Source: Lentisphaeria bacterium
GTDB lineage: Bacteria; Verrucomicrobiota; Lentisphaeria; Victivallales; Victivallaceae
NCBI GenBank assembly: GCA_017508135.1
Contig: JAFVZN010000025.1
Location: 1 to 32,213, forward strand
Reading direction: 5' to 3'
DNA: 32,213 bases
The translations under genes were made by a program, and so were the position numbers. The notes under the pieces were generated by a model, which was given only the letters and a program-made list of their open reading frames with translations, did no database searches and was not told where the DNA came from. Positions 1 to 8,467 of this stretch are shown here, piece after piece. Within the stretch, counting starts at the first letter, position 1, and each line of letters opens with the position of its first letter.

Positions 1-211
1 ATTGCCTATCGGGTACACCAGCGATTCTGCATGCCAATAGACACACTTCATACCCGAGGTATCGCACTCCTCAAAGATATTTATTGAGGAATGCAGAGAA
101 TCATGATTGAATAAGTATTTTGGGTATAACAACGAGGCTGTTGCAAAAACTTTGTTTTTGCAACAGCCCCAGAAATCCGTCTTTCAACGAAAATCTGCGC
201 CGTAAGTTATT
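1..211. other. Intergenic window edge
   Basis: No gene can be supported here. Frame 1 is open from the window edge to a TGA at 85-87 (28 codons) and frame 3 is open slightly longer, so the 3' end of an upstream plus-strand gene is possible but cannot be distinguished from chance. A small hairpin (CCTCAA at 69-74 with TTGAGG at 84-89) and a strong hairpin at 136-168 (separate entry) lie here, downstream of the minus-strand alkaline phosphatase. Confidence 0.4.
136..168. terminator. Perfect 15-bp hairpin after alkaline phosphatase gene
   Basis: GGCTGTTGCAAAAAC at 136-150 pairs perfectly with 154-168 around a 3-nt loop. It sits 44 bp beyond the stop codon of the minus-strand phosphatase, where a transcription terminator is expected. 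There is no clean U-tract outside the stem, although the stem itself contains an A5/T5 run. The GGCTGTTGCAAAA start also resembles the ends of some insertion sequences, so a relic of two abutting ends is an alternative. Confidence 0.5.
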
Positions 212-1567
212 TTACCTGACGGCGTTTTCATTTGCCTTTTTCAGCAGTTCCGGCATACCGAGCGCGGCGGCTATCCGGTGGGGGATGTCGCTGTTCTCCA
301 GAGGAGCTTTGAAGTTTTCACTGCCGGGGCCTTTGGTAAAGGTGGTGACTTTGGCATTGGTGTGACCGAAGGTGGTGTAGAAGAACCCGTTGCGGCGGTC
401 GCGGGTGCGGAAGATTTCGACAGCCAGCGGATTGTAACGGCCGTAGCCCATGCTGGCGGTGAATTTATCGGTCTTGGTACTCTTGCCGGAGAGGAAGAGT
501 TCACAGGCGTAGTCCAGACGCTTTTGTTCATCGGCGGTTATGTTTTCGATACCGAGTTGCGCGGCGAGCTTTTTGATGATTTCGCCGGCGGGAACTTTGG
601 CAGCTTTGAGCTTGACGGCAAGAGAGGTCAAGCCGGCGAGGAAAAGTTTCTGCTTGAGGTGGAATTTGCTGTCGAGCTTGGAGGGCTCTTTGAAGGTCAA
701 GCCGCCGGTGTCGTGGTCAGCGGTGATGATGATAAGAGTTTCTTCCGGATGAGCGGCGGCAAAGCGGAGTGCCGCGCCGACAGCGGCATCAAATTCGATC
801 ATCTCTTTTATTGCCCGACCGGCATCATTGGCGTGGTTGCCGCTGTCGATGGCACCGCCTTCGACCATCAGGAAGAATCTGCTGTTTCCAGCGGAAAGCA
901 GTTCGGCGGCTTTGGCAGTGACATCGCAGAGCCGGGGAGAGCCGGGTTTCAGCAGCGGAACGTTGGTGCCGGAGATGACGACATTTTTGTTTCCCGGCTT
1001 GAGAGTGTTCATATTTTTGCCGTCAACGACCTGATATTTGTTTTTAAGTAAATCTTTTTTCAGCTTGACCATTGCGGAATCGGGCAAACCTTTGAGCGTG
1101 CTGATGCCGAAAAAGTCAAAGTTGGACGGAGCGATCGCGGAAGTGATAGCGGCAACTTCTCCGCGCGAGTTGCTGTTGGCATAGTGCGTTGAGGGAGTGG
1201 CATCATTGATACCGACGGTGGAGATGATACCGACTTTCCACTGCTGTTTTTTCAGAAGTTTCGCCAGACTGGTGACCGGTTTTTTATTTTTGGTCATGGC
1301 GATGGCTTTGTTGTAGGTCTTGATACCGCAGGCGAGGGCGGTGCCGCTGGCGGCGGAATCGGTGGTTTTGCCGAATACGTTGTTGGTTCCGGTCAGCACC
1401 GGGGCGGCAAATTTTTTCAGATTGTTGTTGGGGAAGAGCTGGTTGTAGATCTGAACCGTTCCGGGGCCCATGCCGTCTCCGATCATCAGGAAGACGTACT
1501 TCGGCGTTCCGGCGTGGAGCAGAAACACGCACAGCAGCAACATAAGTATCAGGAGGGATTTTTTCAT
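212..1567 (-). CDS. Secreted alkaline phosphatase (PhoA family)
   Basis: This is a 451-residue phosphomonoesterase of the alkaline phosphatase superfamily, expected to release phosphate from organic phosphates outside the cytoplasm. Residues 1-20 form a signal peptide (KK, then a hydrophobic stretch ending HAG). The metal-binding MIGDGMG is at about 28-34. The nucleophile is Ser71 in TDSAASGTA. VEGGAID with H245 (about 235-245), ADHDTGG (about 283-289) and a late FGHTNAKV supply the remaining zinc and magnesium ligands, so the active site looks complete. The length is normal for the family. The start is supported by AAGGAAAG just upstream (minus sense) and by a promoter at 1612-1640. The gene is monocistronic, because the next minus-strand gene upstream ends at 1662, right beside the promoter. 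No Pho box was recognised. Confidence 0.93.
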   Translation of the reverse strand: MKKSLLILMLLLCVFLLHAGTPKYVFLMIGDGMGPGTVQIYNQLFPNNNLKKFAAPVLTGTNNVFGKTTDSAASGTALACGIKTYNKAIAMTKNKKPVTSLAKLLKKQQWKVGIISTVGINDATPSTHYANSNSRGEVAAITSAIAPSNFDFFGISTLKGLPDSAMVKLKKDLLKNKYQVVDGKNMNTLKPGNKNVVISGTNVPLLKPGSPRLCDVTAKAAELLSAGNSRFFLMVEGGAIDSGNHANDAGRAIKEMIEFDAAVGAALRFAAAHPEETLIIITADHDTGGLTFKEPSKLDSKFHLKQKLFLAGLTSLAVKLKAAKVPAGEIIKKLAAQLGIENITADEQKRLDYACELFLSGKSTKTDKFTASMGYGRYNPLAVEIFRTRDRRNGFFYTTFGHTNAKVTTFTKGPGSENFKAPLENSDIPHRIAAALGMPELLKKANENAVR

Positions 1568-1611
1568 TTTCTTTCCTTTCTTTGGTTAAAAAATTTCCGG
1601 ACAATTGTTTT

Positions 1612-1640
1612 AATATAGCATATAACTATTGCTTTTGCAA
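1612..1640 (-). promoter_or_regulatory. Promoter of alkaline phosphatase gene
   Basis: On the minus strand a -35 TTGCAA (1635-1640) and a -10 TATATT (1612-1617) are separated by 17 nt. They lie about 45 bp upstream of the ATG. Confidence 0.7.
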
Positions 1641-1661
1641 TTTTTTTTCAGGGGTGCGCAG

Positions 1662-3311
1662 TCAATCCAATCTTTCGATCTTTATGCAGTCGAAACGCAC
1701 TTTTCCGGGGGAACCTTCCCGGATGAGGAAGTAGTAATTGTAGGCATCATCCGCTTTTGTGAACTCGATCACATAGCGGCGCAAGCCGGTGTCGCCGTTT
1801 TGGGTGTAGAGACGGGCCCGGGCGTTTACCACCGGCTTGGGGTTGCGGAGGACGAGGGTCCATCTTTCGGTATTGCCCTGAATGAGGTGCATGTCGGCGG
1901 TGAAACGGAAACGGGTCCCTTTTTTGCCGCGCCAGACATTATCCGGAAAGAGCAGTCTTGCCTCTTCCACATTGTGGATGTAGAAGCCGTCTTTCACCGG
2001 CAATTCAGAACCGCCTTCCAGTCCGGTTTTGAACTTCAAGCTCTTCATCGGAGTACGGCACTCAAAGACGGTGGTCCACTGCGACTTTTCCGGAGCAGTG
2101 AAGCTGGTGACCAGCGGCTTGCCCCGCTTGCCGAAAAAGTTTAAAGGCACGACTTCGATCGAATATTCTCTGCCGGACTCAAAGTAACCGGCACTGATGA
2201 CGTGACCGCTGGTTTTCACCGGTTCGTTGCGGTAGAAATCACCGAATATCTCCATGCGGTTGATGATGCTGCCGCTCTTTTTATCTTTGATGAAAATTTC
2301 ATATTTAAAGACGTTTTTCTGCGGCTGCGCAGTATGGAAACGGAGATGGAGTTTGTCGAACTTCCTGGAACGGACACCGGCACGGATCTTGCTTCCCTCC
2401 GGAAACTCCGGGGCGACGGAGGCTTTTTTACGGGTCTCAAATGCCAGAGGCGGATCTTTCGGGTCGTGGGGAAGGGGGACGATCCACGGTTCAGCAACGA
2501 CTCTGCCCGTTTGGCAATCCCAGCGGTGAAAGACCACTTTGTCCTTGAATACATCCATTATCAGCACGCCGGCAGTGGATTTGCCAAAGGGGATGTTCCC
2601 CTCCAGATCACCTGCCCAACCGCTGATGCATCCGGTATCGACGGAGGTGTATTCCCCCTGCCAGATACAGAGTTCGTTGCGGATATCGTTGTGGACATGA
2701 CCGGAGAGATTGATCACTTGCGGAAAGCGTTTGAGGATATCGCCTTTGCCTTCGATGCCCCAGACCATAGTGTTGTAGGAGGTGTTGAGCGGCGGGCGGT
2801 GATCGACAACAAAAAGCGGTTTGCCGGGAAATTTTTTTGCGGCGGCAGTCAGATGTTTCTCATAGGTCGCAAGAGAATCCAGAGTCTCCGGAAAGGTGAC
2901 GAAAGGGATGGTGTTGATGACCAGAAGATCGAGCGGTTCGTGGGTGATTTTCAGAGCTTTTTTTACCATGGCGTAAGTCAGTGGACGCGGAAGACCGGGC
3001 ATACCGGGATTGAGGTCATGGTTGGCGTAGGCGAAAATCTCTTTTATCCCGTTGGGAAAGACCGACTTCACGGTGTTGCGGTAGTGGCGGTAGGCTTCCG
3101 GATGAAATTTGTCCGCGACATCACCGAGGTTGATGACCACGTCGACCTGCTGAGCTTTGAACAATTGCAGTGCGGCGCGCAGTCTGTTCACACTTTTGGG
3201 ATCGGGAGTGACGTGGGTGTCGGTGGTAAGTCCCGCCCGCAGCAGCGGTTTTTCGGCAGAACTCAATATGAGTGTGCAAAGTGAAGCGGCAATAAGGGCA
3301 ATCTTTTTCAT
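1662..3311 (-). CDS. Secreted calcineurin-like metallophosphoesterase
   Basis: This 549-residue exported protein has an N-terminal metallophosphoesterase domain. The signal peptide covers about residues 1-19. Dimetal ligands are visible in order: D31-x-H33 (TTDTH), GD at 63-64, NHD at 97-99 (ANHD, a small variant of GNHD), H171 (VVDHRPP) and GHVH at 204-207. Residues from about 300 to the end have no recognised catalytic motif and look like beta-rich accessory domains, perhaps for carbohydrate or surface binding. The substrate is unknown. A longer reading frame opens at 3458, but the promoter at 3361-3389 lies inside that extension and residue 1 here begins a classical signal peptide, so 3311 is the supported start. 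Confidence 0.87.
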   Translation of the reverse strand: MKKIALIAASLCTLILSSAEKPLLRAGLTTDTHVTPDPKSVNRLRAALQLFKAQQVDVVINLGDVADKFHPEAYRHYRNTVKSVFPNGIKEIFAYANHDLNPGMPGLPRPLTYAMVKKALKITHEPLDLLVINTIPFVTFPETLDSLATYEKHLTAAAKKFPGKPLFVVDHRPPLNTSYNTMVWGIEGKGDILKRFPQVINLSGHVHNDIRNELCIWQGEYTSVDTGCISGWAGDLEGNIPFGKSTAGVLIMDVFKDKVVFHRWDCQTGRVVAEPWIVPLPHDPKDPPLAFETRKKASVAPEFPEGSKIRAGVRSRKFDKLHLRFHTAQPQKNVFKYEIFIKDKKSGSIINRMEIFGDFYRNEPVKTSGHVISAGYFESGREYSIEVVPLNFFGKRGKPLVTSFTAPEKSQWTTVFECRTPMKSLKFKTGLEGGSELPVKDGFYIHNVEEARLLFPDNVWRGKKGTRFRFTADMHLIQGNTERWTLVLRNPKPVVNARARLYTQNGDTGLRRYVIEFTKADDAYNYYFLIREGSPGKVRFDCIKIERLD

Positions 3312-3360
3312 GATCTCATTCCAAATTATTACAGTGTACAATGCAAGAGATGATTGGTTG

Positions 3361-3389
3361 AATATACCACAAAAAAGGGGATTTTTCAA
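3361..3389 (-). promoter_or_regulatory. Promoter of metallophosphoesterase gene
   Basis: On the minus strand a -35 TTGAAA (3384-3389) and a -10 TATATT (3361-3366) are spaced by 17 nt. The predicted leader is about 45 nt. The position excludes the start codon at 3458. Confidence 0.75.
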
Positions 3390-3465
3390 ATCGTTCTGCG
3401 CCGCATCGGAGAATTTTCTCCGGGGGAGGCGGCGTAAAAGAGTTGCAGTTTTTTTCAATGCAGGC

Positions 3466-3494
3466 TTGCATTATGGGGAAAATGGTGGTATATT
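3466..3494 (+). promoter_or_regulatory. Promoter of the lipoprotein/secretin operon
   Basis: A -35 TTGCAT (3466-3471) and a -10 TATATT (3489-3494) are separated by 17 nt. Transcription should begin near 3501 and serve the genes from 3558 to 8370, since no further promoter of this type was seen inside the operon. Confidence 0.78.
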
Positions 3495-3557
3495 AGGAAA
3501 TGTCTTTTGATGAAAGATATTTTTATGCAAAACAATTATTGTTGAAAAGGAAAATCT

Positions 3558-4016
3558 ATGTTCAAGAGCAAATGTCTGTTGTCCGTTGCGGCAAGTGCCA
3601 TCGTGCTGTCCGCCGTCAGCGGTTGTACGGTCATCAAAGAGTATACGCCGCCTGCGAAAGAGATCGCAACGGTTTCCCCGCAGGAACGCGAACTTGCCCG
3701 GAAACTCATCCACGCTTTTCTGACGGATGATGCAAAGGGCTTTGTCGCACTGCTTCCGGATGAGAAGCGCACCAACTTCACTGCGGAAACTTTCAAAAAG
3801 ACCCGCAAAGCGATCGTTGATTCAGTCGGCGAACCCATTTCATTTTCTTTTCTTACTTCGCTTGAACTGCCGTCACTCACCCCGCAGATCTGGAAGGTGC
3901 GTTTCAAACGGGTGAACTCCCGGGGGGATGAATTCACCAGCGAGCTTATGTTCCGGGTCATCACCGGTATGATCGACAAAAAAACTCCGGTCATTACCGC
4001 GTTTCAGTTTTTGTAA
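3558..4016 (+). CDS. Small lipoprotein, first gene of secretin operon
   Basis: This is a 152-residue protein with a signal peptide ending in a lipobox (AVSG then Cys23), so it is probably lipid-anchored. The mature part begins with a Pro-rich linker, followed by a helical segment (about 40-55) and a mixed alpha/beta domain. No family was recognised with certainty. It resembles small DUF4019/DUF3887-type folds only in size and general pattern. It is 42 bp upstream of the first secretin and shares its promoter. By position and lipidation it could be a pilotin-like partner that helps place a secretin in the outer membrane, but that is inference from context. The AAAAGGAAAA just before the ATG serves as ribosome-binding site. 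Confidence 0.82.
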   Translation: MFKSKCLLSVAASAIVLSAVSGCTVIKEYTPPAKEIATVSPQERELARKLIHAFLTDDAKGFVALLPDEKRTNFTAETFKKTRKAIVDSVGEPISFSFLTSLELPSLTPQIWKVRFKRVNSRGDEFTSELMFRVITGMIDKKTPVITAFQFL

Positions 4017-4058
4017 TAAATCAACCTTAAATAAATAAAAAGGAAGGAAGATCAAAAA

Positions 4059-5579
4059 ATGGTCAGAAATCATGGTAATCGGTGCCGCTGGGGAATCGTT
4101 CTCCTGGCATTGATGCTCTGCTCCGGAACCCTTTCCGGTGCGGAAAACGGTGCGCCCCGTACCATCCGTCTCCGGATGGACGATGCGCAGGTTCGCTTTG
4201 CCAGCAAGGTCTATGAACTCAAAAACGCCAGTGCCGAAGAAATTCTCCCCTTCGTCAACTCTGCGGTTTTGCGTTACGACCGCAACTCCACCGTCAGCCG
4301 GGTCACCGGTGATAAAGGCTCCAGCAATGCGCTGCTCGTCTCCACCGGCAAGGATTTCATCCCCTATGTGGATAAGATCATCGCCGTACTCGATCGCAAG
4401 GTCGCCAAAAAGAGCAATGACGGTTCCACCATCTCCGGTACCGGTCTTACCCGGGTGGCGTATACTCCGCGTTACCGTGCCGCCAAAGAACTGGCTTCTG
4501 TGATCAACTCCATCATCTCCTCCCGCGGCGGTGCTGCTTTCATCAATGAAGAGACCAACACCATCTACTGGCGCGATCAGGATGCTTCCGCCAAGCGTAC
4601 TCTTGCCTGGATCGAGAAGCTTGACCAGCCCATCCCGCAGATCCGCGTGCGCATCAACTATTACGAACTGCGCGACAGCGACCTCAAGGATTGGGGTTTT
4701 GACTATCTGGCGTGGAAAAACGGCCCCGGTGTCAACTTGCTCAACGTCGGTTACAACGCCGGTGAAATCGTTATCAACGAAGTTCTGGAAGCAGTTCCCT
4801 ATCTGGCATCTTCCACCTGGGGACTGGGCGGATTTTTCACTGCGCCCCAGTTCGATATGAGCTTCATCCGCTGTCTGGAACAATCCGGAAGTGCCAGTGT
4901 TGTCGGCACCGGTTCTCTTATGATGATCAACACCCCCGTCGGCAGCAAGGCTGACTTTGCCATGCTGCGCAAGATCCAGTCTGAAAAGCCCGGTACTGCT
5001 CCTTTCGTCTACCGTGTTTCCATGACTCCGGAATATCAGACCATCGGCAAGAACGTTCTCGGCCGTACCTTTGTCGGCAAGAGCTACACCGAAGATGCCG
5101 ACGGAACCAAGCACGCCGATCCGCCGCAGCTTGAAGTCAACGTTTCCAACCCCTTCATCTGTCTGCCCGGAAAGAAAGGCATCAAAGACGGCGGTGTCAT
5201 CTTCGACTGGTCCCTCTACTTCAAGAGTGTCATCGAACGCGGCAACACCGGTTCTGAACTGAGCAACTCCGCGATGTTCAGCGGTGCCGCCACCCTCGCT
5301 TTCGGCAAAGAAAAGATCCTTGCCATCTACGAAAAAGAGAACGATGTCGAACAGACCATCGGTCTTCCCATCCTCTGCCGTATTCCGGTGTTGAAATATC
5401 TTTTCAGTACTGTGACTACGATCAAAGAACGCACTTACATCGTTGTTTCCGTGGAAGCCAACGTCGTTGACATTACAGGTAATGATGCCGGAGCCAACAC
5501 CGACAGCGTTGCCACCAGGGTCGATCGCCGTATCGAAAATCCCTTCCGCAGTGAAAAGAAGAAAAGTGAAAAAAAGTAA
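4059..5579 (+). CDS. Secretin-like outer-membrane channel protein (GspD/PilQ type)
   Basis: This 506-residue protein has a signal peptide (about 1-27, ending SGA) and the layout of a bacterial secretin. An N-domain at about 50-112 (VYELKNASAEEI to KIIAVLD) and a second at about 130-190 (AAKELASVINSI to IEKLD) are followed by a C-terminal secretin domain. That domain ends with the diagnostic IPVLKYLF then a strand-rich ERTYIVVSV. The last 35 residues are polar and Lys-rich. Secretins of this class form the outer-membrane ring of type II secretion systems and type IV pili. AAGGAAGG sits 9-10 nt before the ATG. The next gene begins 26 bp downstream and is a paralogue. Codons are strongly biased to C-ending and CGT forms, which suggests high expression. 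Confidence 0.85.
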   Translation: MVRNHGNRCRWGIVLLALMLCSGTLSGAENGAPRTIRLRMDDAQVRFASKVYELKNASAEEILPFVNSAVLRYDRNSTVSRVTGDKGSSNALLVSTGKDFIPYVDKIIAVLDRKVAKKSNDGSTISGTGLTRVAYTPRYRAAKELASVINSIISSRGGAAFINEETNTIYWRDQDASAKRTLAWIEKLDQPIPQIRVRINYYELRDSDLKDWGFDYLAWKNGPGVNLLNVGYNAGEIVINEVLEAVPYLASSTWGLGGFFTAPQFDMSFIRCLEQSGSASVVGTGSLMMINTPVGSKADFAMLRKIQSEKPGTAPFVYRVSMTPEYQTIGKNVLGRTFVGKSYTEDADGTKHADPPQLEVNVSNPFICLPGKKGIKDGGVIFDWSLYFKSVIERGNTGSELSNSAMFSGAATLAFGKEKILAIYEKENDVEQTIGLPILCRIPVLKYLFSTVTTIKERTYIVVSVEANVVDITGNDAGANTDSVATRVDRRIENPFRSEKKKSEKK

Positions 5580-5605
5580 ATCAGCAGCAAGGAATATAAC
5601 TTATT

Positions 5606-7846
5606 ATGAAAAAGAATAATATCTCTTTTGCATTTGCCGGAATTGCGTTGCTGCCGATGTTGTGCAGCTGTAACTCCTCCAATGTCCCGGCAAATTACGG
5701 ACAGCTTCCGTCGATGATCCCTGCCGGAAACGGTGCTTCCCGCGACGTCGTTGTCACCCCGCAGGCGATCCCCGGCGTGCCGCGTTCCAACAATCATGGC
5801 AGTACCGGCGCGTATGCTCCCAGCAACGTGCAGGCGCAGCTCAAGATCAACGTTGCTGACGGTACCCGTGAAGTCAAGGTCATCCGCGACAACACCGATC
5901 CTTTCGTCATCACCAAGCCCTATATGCTCAAGCACGCCGATCCCTATGCTGTGCGCAGTTATCTGGAAGCCGCTGTCGGTGCCAGGAGTGTCAATGCCAG
6001 TCCGGCGCAGGTCACTGCGGTCAAGTTCAGCGATGGAGTCGGTGCCGTGCTGGTTTCCGCCGAAGATTACCGTTTTGCCGACAGTGATGCCGGTAAAGGT
6101 ATCGACGGTATCGTTGCTTCTCTCGACCGTCCCGGTCTGACCTTCCTGCCGGATGCCGATGCGCACATCTACTTTCCGCGTATCAGCCGTGCCGCAAACT
6201 TGCGCGACATGCTTATCAATGTCGGCTCTTCCGAACTTGATCCGCAGTTTGAGATCGCTCCGGGAACCATTACCGTTGATGCTGAGATCAACGCGCTTAT
6301 TGTCAAGGCTTCCAAGTGGAACTGGGCGGATATGCTCGCCATGCTCCGGAAGTATGACCGCGCTATCCCCGAACTCAAGATCTCCTACCGCGTTTTGGAG
6401 ATCTATGCTGAAAACGATGACCGTATCGGTGTTGACTTCCAGAGCTGGAAGAACAACGAAGGTGTCGATCTTTTTTCCACCGGTATGGTCAACCGCCGCA
6501 ACTGGGGAACCTTCTTCTCCTCCGCCATCGAAGGCAACGGCAGCCACCGTACCTCCTATTGGAACTTCAACCCCAAATGGAACACCCGTTACCTGGACTT
6601 CATGACCAGTATCGGTAAAGCCAAATGTCTGGCTCAGGGCGAAATGGTCGTTCAGAACCGCCGCACCAGTGCCATTCAGGTCAACAGCGGCTTCTTCTAC
6701 GATCGTACCTACTACACCGCCGGTGCCAAGAGCATCGCCGAAGGCTGTACTGAATTCGCCTACACTGACATCAATCCGGATGCCATCCTCCGTGAGTCCA
6801 CCAGCAAGATCATGCCGATCGAAAAACTCAATCAGACTCTCGCCGGTATGGGGGTCAACAGCTACATGGCGAAAGCCGGTTACACCATGCGGGTCATGGG
6901 AACCCAGGTCGGTACTGCCACCTATTACGATGCTATTGCCAAAAAGACCTATCAGCAGATGCTCGCCGCCGGCGGTATGCCGGTGACCGGTCCCGATGGC
7001 AACTATATCGATGCCAAGACTGGTGTTTCTCTCACCGTTCTGCAGGCTCAGCTGCAGCAGGCGATGATGAGCCAGAACCCCGCCGCGATCGCTCAGGCTC
7101 AGGCGGCTCTCGCCAGCTTTACTCCGCTTATCAAAGAGATGAGTGCGGAACAGATCGCTGTTGCTGCCAACAGCCAGACCAGCCCCATTACCAAATATCT
7201 CACCGGTTACGTTGATGCTGCCGGAAACCGTTACAGCGGCAACTATTACCGGGAAGATTACGCTTATGTCGATTCCGCACCCGGTATCATCCACGGCTGG
7301 CTGCAGTATCCGATGGCGACCGATGGTTTCCAGTTCAACTTCAGCGTGACTCCGGTCATCACGGGAAAAGCTGCATCCATGAAGGTCGAACTTTCCGGAC
7401 TTTCCCTTATGGGATGGAACTCCGACGGTTCTGTCCGCCGCAGCAAATCTGAAACCTCCACCACGGTTCAGCTTCCCTATACCGATCAGGAATTTGTCAT
7501 CGGCGGTATCCGCAAATCCGAATCCGTCCGCAGTGCTGCCGGTCTTCCGTTCTTCAAAGATCTTCCGGTCATCGGCCGCGTGTTCTCCACGGAATCAGAG
7601 TCCATCAAGCAGTCTCAGCTGGTGCTTCTCGCCCGTGTCGAATACTCCAGACCTGACAGCTTTGCCGGTGCCAGCATCCGCAAAGAGCTGGGCAAGATCG
7701 TGAATAACGTCAACAATGGTATGAACAGCCGCGTCGGTAATATGTTCTTCCAGCAGTATGGTCTGGATGATGACCGCGCCGCCCGTAAAGACCGTCTTGA
7801 CGAAGTTGGCAACTTTATTAACGATGAGTTTGAAACGATAAAGTGA
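5606..7846 (+). CDS. Secretin-like lipoprotein, paralogue of upstream secretin
   Basis: This 746-residue protein carries a signal peptide with a lipobox (LCS then Cys22). N-domain-like segments lie at about 100-190 and 190-255. The paralogous core follows: GVDFQSWKNNEGVDLF at about 274-289 matches GFDYLAWKNGPGVNLL of the upstream protein. A secretin C-terminus at about 580-700 contains LPFFKDLPVIGRVFS and QLVLLARVEYS. Compared with its neighbour it has a long insertion at about 430-570, including an Ala/Gln-rich helical stretch near 475-505. PVC bacteria are known to carry long secretins of the Amuc_1098 kind. Whether these two proteins form one mixed ring or two channels cannot be seen. The stop codon overlaps the GTG start of the MarR gene. 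Confidence 0.84.
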   Translation: MKKNNISFAFAGIALLPMLCSCNSSNVPANYGQLPSMIPAGNGASRDVVVTPQAIPGVPRSNNHGSTGAYAPSNVQAQLKINVADGTREVKVIRDNTDPFVITKPYMLKHADPYAVRSYLEAAVGARSVNASPAQVTAVKFSDGVGAVLVSAEDYRFADSDAGKGIDGIVASLDRPGLTFLPDADAHIYFPRISRAANLRDMLINVGSSELDPQFEIAPGTITVDAEINALIVKASKWNWADMLAMLRKYDRAIPELKISYRVLEIYAENDDRIGVDFQSWKNNEGVDLFSTGMVNRRNWGTFFSSAIEGNGSHRTSYWNFNPKWNTRYLDFMTSIGKAKCLAQGEMVVQNRRTSAIQVNSGFFYDRTYYTAGAKSIAEGCTEFAYTDINPDAILRESTSKIMPIEKLNQTLAGMGVNSYMAKAGYTMRVMGTQVGTATYYDAIAKKTYQQMLAAGGMPVTGPDGNYIDAKTGVSLTVLQAQLQQAMMSQNPAAIAQAQAALASFTPLIKEMSAEQIAVAANSQTSPITKYLTGYVDAAGNRYSGNYYREDYAYVDSAPGIIHGWLQYPMATDGFQFNFSVTPVITGKAASMKVELSGLSLMGWNSDGSVRRSKSETSTTVQLPYTDQEFVIGGIRKSESVRSAAGLPFFKDLPVIGRVFSTESESIKQSQLVLLARVEYSRPDSFAGASIRKELGKIVNNVNNGMNSRVGNMFFQQYGLDDDRAARKDRLDEVGNFINDEFETIK

Positions 7847-8370
7847 CAACGTCTGACAACAATAAAAAACGCAGATTCAAGCGCGAGCAGATGCCGCTTT
7901 CCGGGAAACCGGAGCATCTGCTCGAGCGCGTCGAAGTCTTCAAGAAGATGTGCCGGATGCTGGAAGTCAAGCGCCGCCGTTTTCTTGAAGATGACTGGCG
8001 GCACTATTCAAAATTGATCCCCCAGCAGCAGTTCATCCATTTGATGATGGTGCGCCACTCTCTGCCGTGCAATTTGGCAAAAATCATGCGCCTGACCGGA
8101 ATGACATCTGCCGGAGCTTCGATTTTTGTCGATAAAATGGTCAAAATGGGCATCTTTGAACGCCGTGAAGACAGTTCGGACCGCCGCAGTATCGTGATCA
8201 AATTCACCGATCGCGCCGCCGAATCCACGGAACGTCTTGATGATCGTCTGAACCGTTTTATACTTCAGTTCTTCGCCGATTGTGACGAAAAAGATCTGAA
8301 AACTCTCGAAGAAGCCAGTCGTATCGTCTGCCGGGTCCTTGACTCCCGCGACGAAAACGAAGCTAATTGA
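7843..8370 (+). CDS. MarR-family transcriptional regulator
   Basis: This is a 175-residue winged-helix protein. The helix-turn-helix lies at about 82-105 (NLAKIMRLTGMTSAGASIF), and the wing carries the MarR signature EDSSDRRSIVIKFTD at about 109-124. Charged helices at both ends would form the dimer interface. The N-terminal 30 residues are unusually basic. The GTG start overlaps the upstream stop (GTGA), which implies translational coupling to the secretin genes. A regulator as the last gene of a secretin operon suggests feedback control of the operon or response to envelope stress, but no operator palindrome was identified. The ligand is unknown. Confidence 0.88.
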   Translation: MTTSDNNKKRRFKREQMPLSGKPEHLLERVEVFKKMCRMLEVKRRRFLEDDWRHYSKLIPQQQFIHLMMVRHSLPCNLAKIMRLTGMTSAGASIFVDKMVKMGIFERREDSSDRRSIVIKFTDRAAESTERLDDRLNRFILQFFADCDEKDLKTLEEASRIVCRVLDSRDENEAN

Positions 8371-8376
8371 AATTCA

Positions 8377-8426
8377 GGGGAAGGGCGAAACTTCTTTTCA
8401 CGGGAAAAAAAGTTTCGCCCTTCCCC
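8377..8426 (+). terminator. Intrinsic terminator of the secretin operon
   Basis: A perfect 17-bp stem (8377-8393 with 8410-8426, beginning GGGGAAGGGCGAAACTT) with a 16-nt loop is followed by TTTT. It starts 7 bp after the MarR stop codon. Confidence 0.9.
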
Positions 8427-8467
8427 TTTTCTGCTGTGACGGTTCTTCCGCCGCCGCAGTCAGGATT

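Noticed and set aside
278..1051. Long plus-strand reading frame of 257 codons
   Set aside because: It lies wholly antisense to the alkaline phosphatase gene, has no family motifs and follows from that gene's codon bias.
2202..3284. Plus-strand reading frame of 360 codons
   Set aside because: Antisense to the metallophosphoesterase gene, whose metal-binding motifs are clear. No recognisable protein or promoter on this strand.
5435..7294. Minus-strand reading frame of 619 codons
   Set aside because: Antisense to the secretin lipoprotein. The product is Gly/Asp/Val-rich without motifs, as expected from the complement of C-ending codons.
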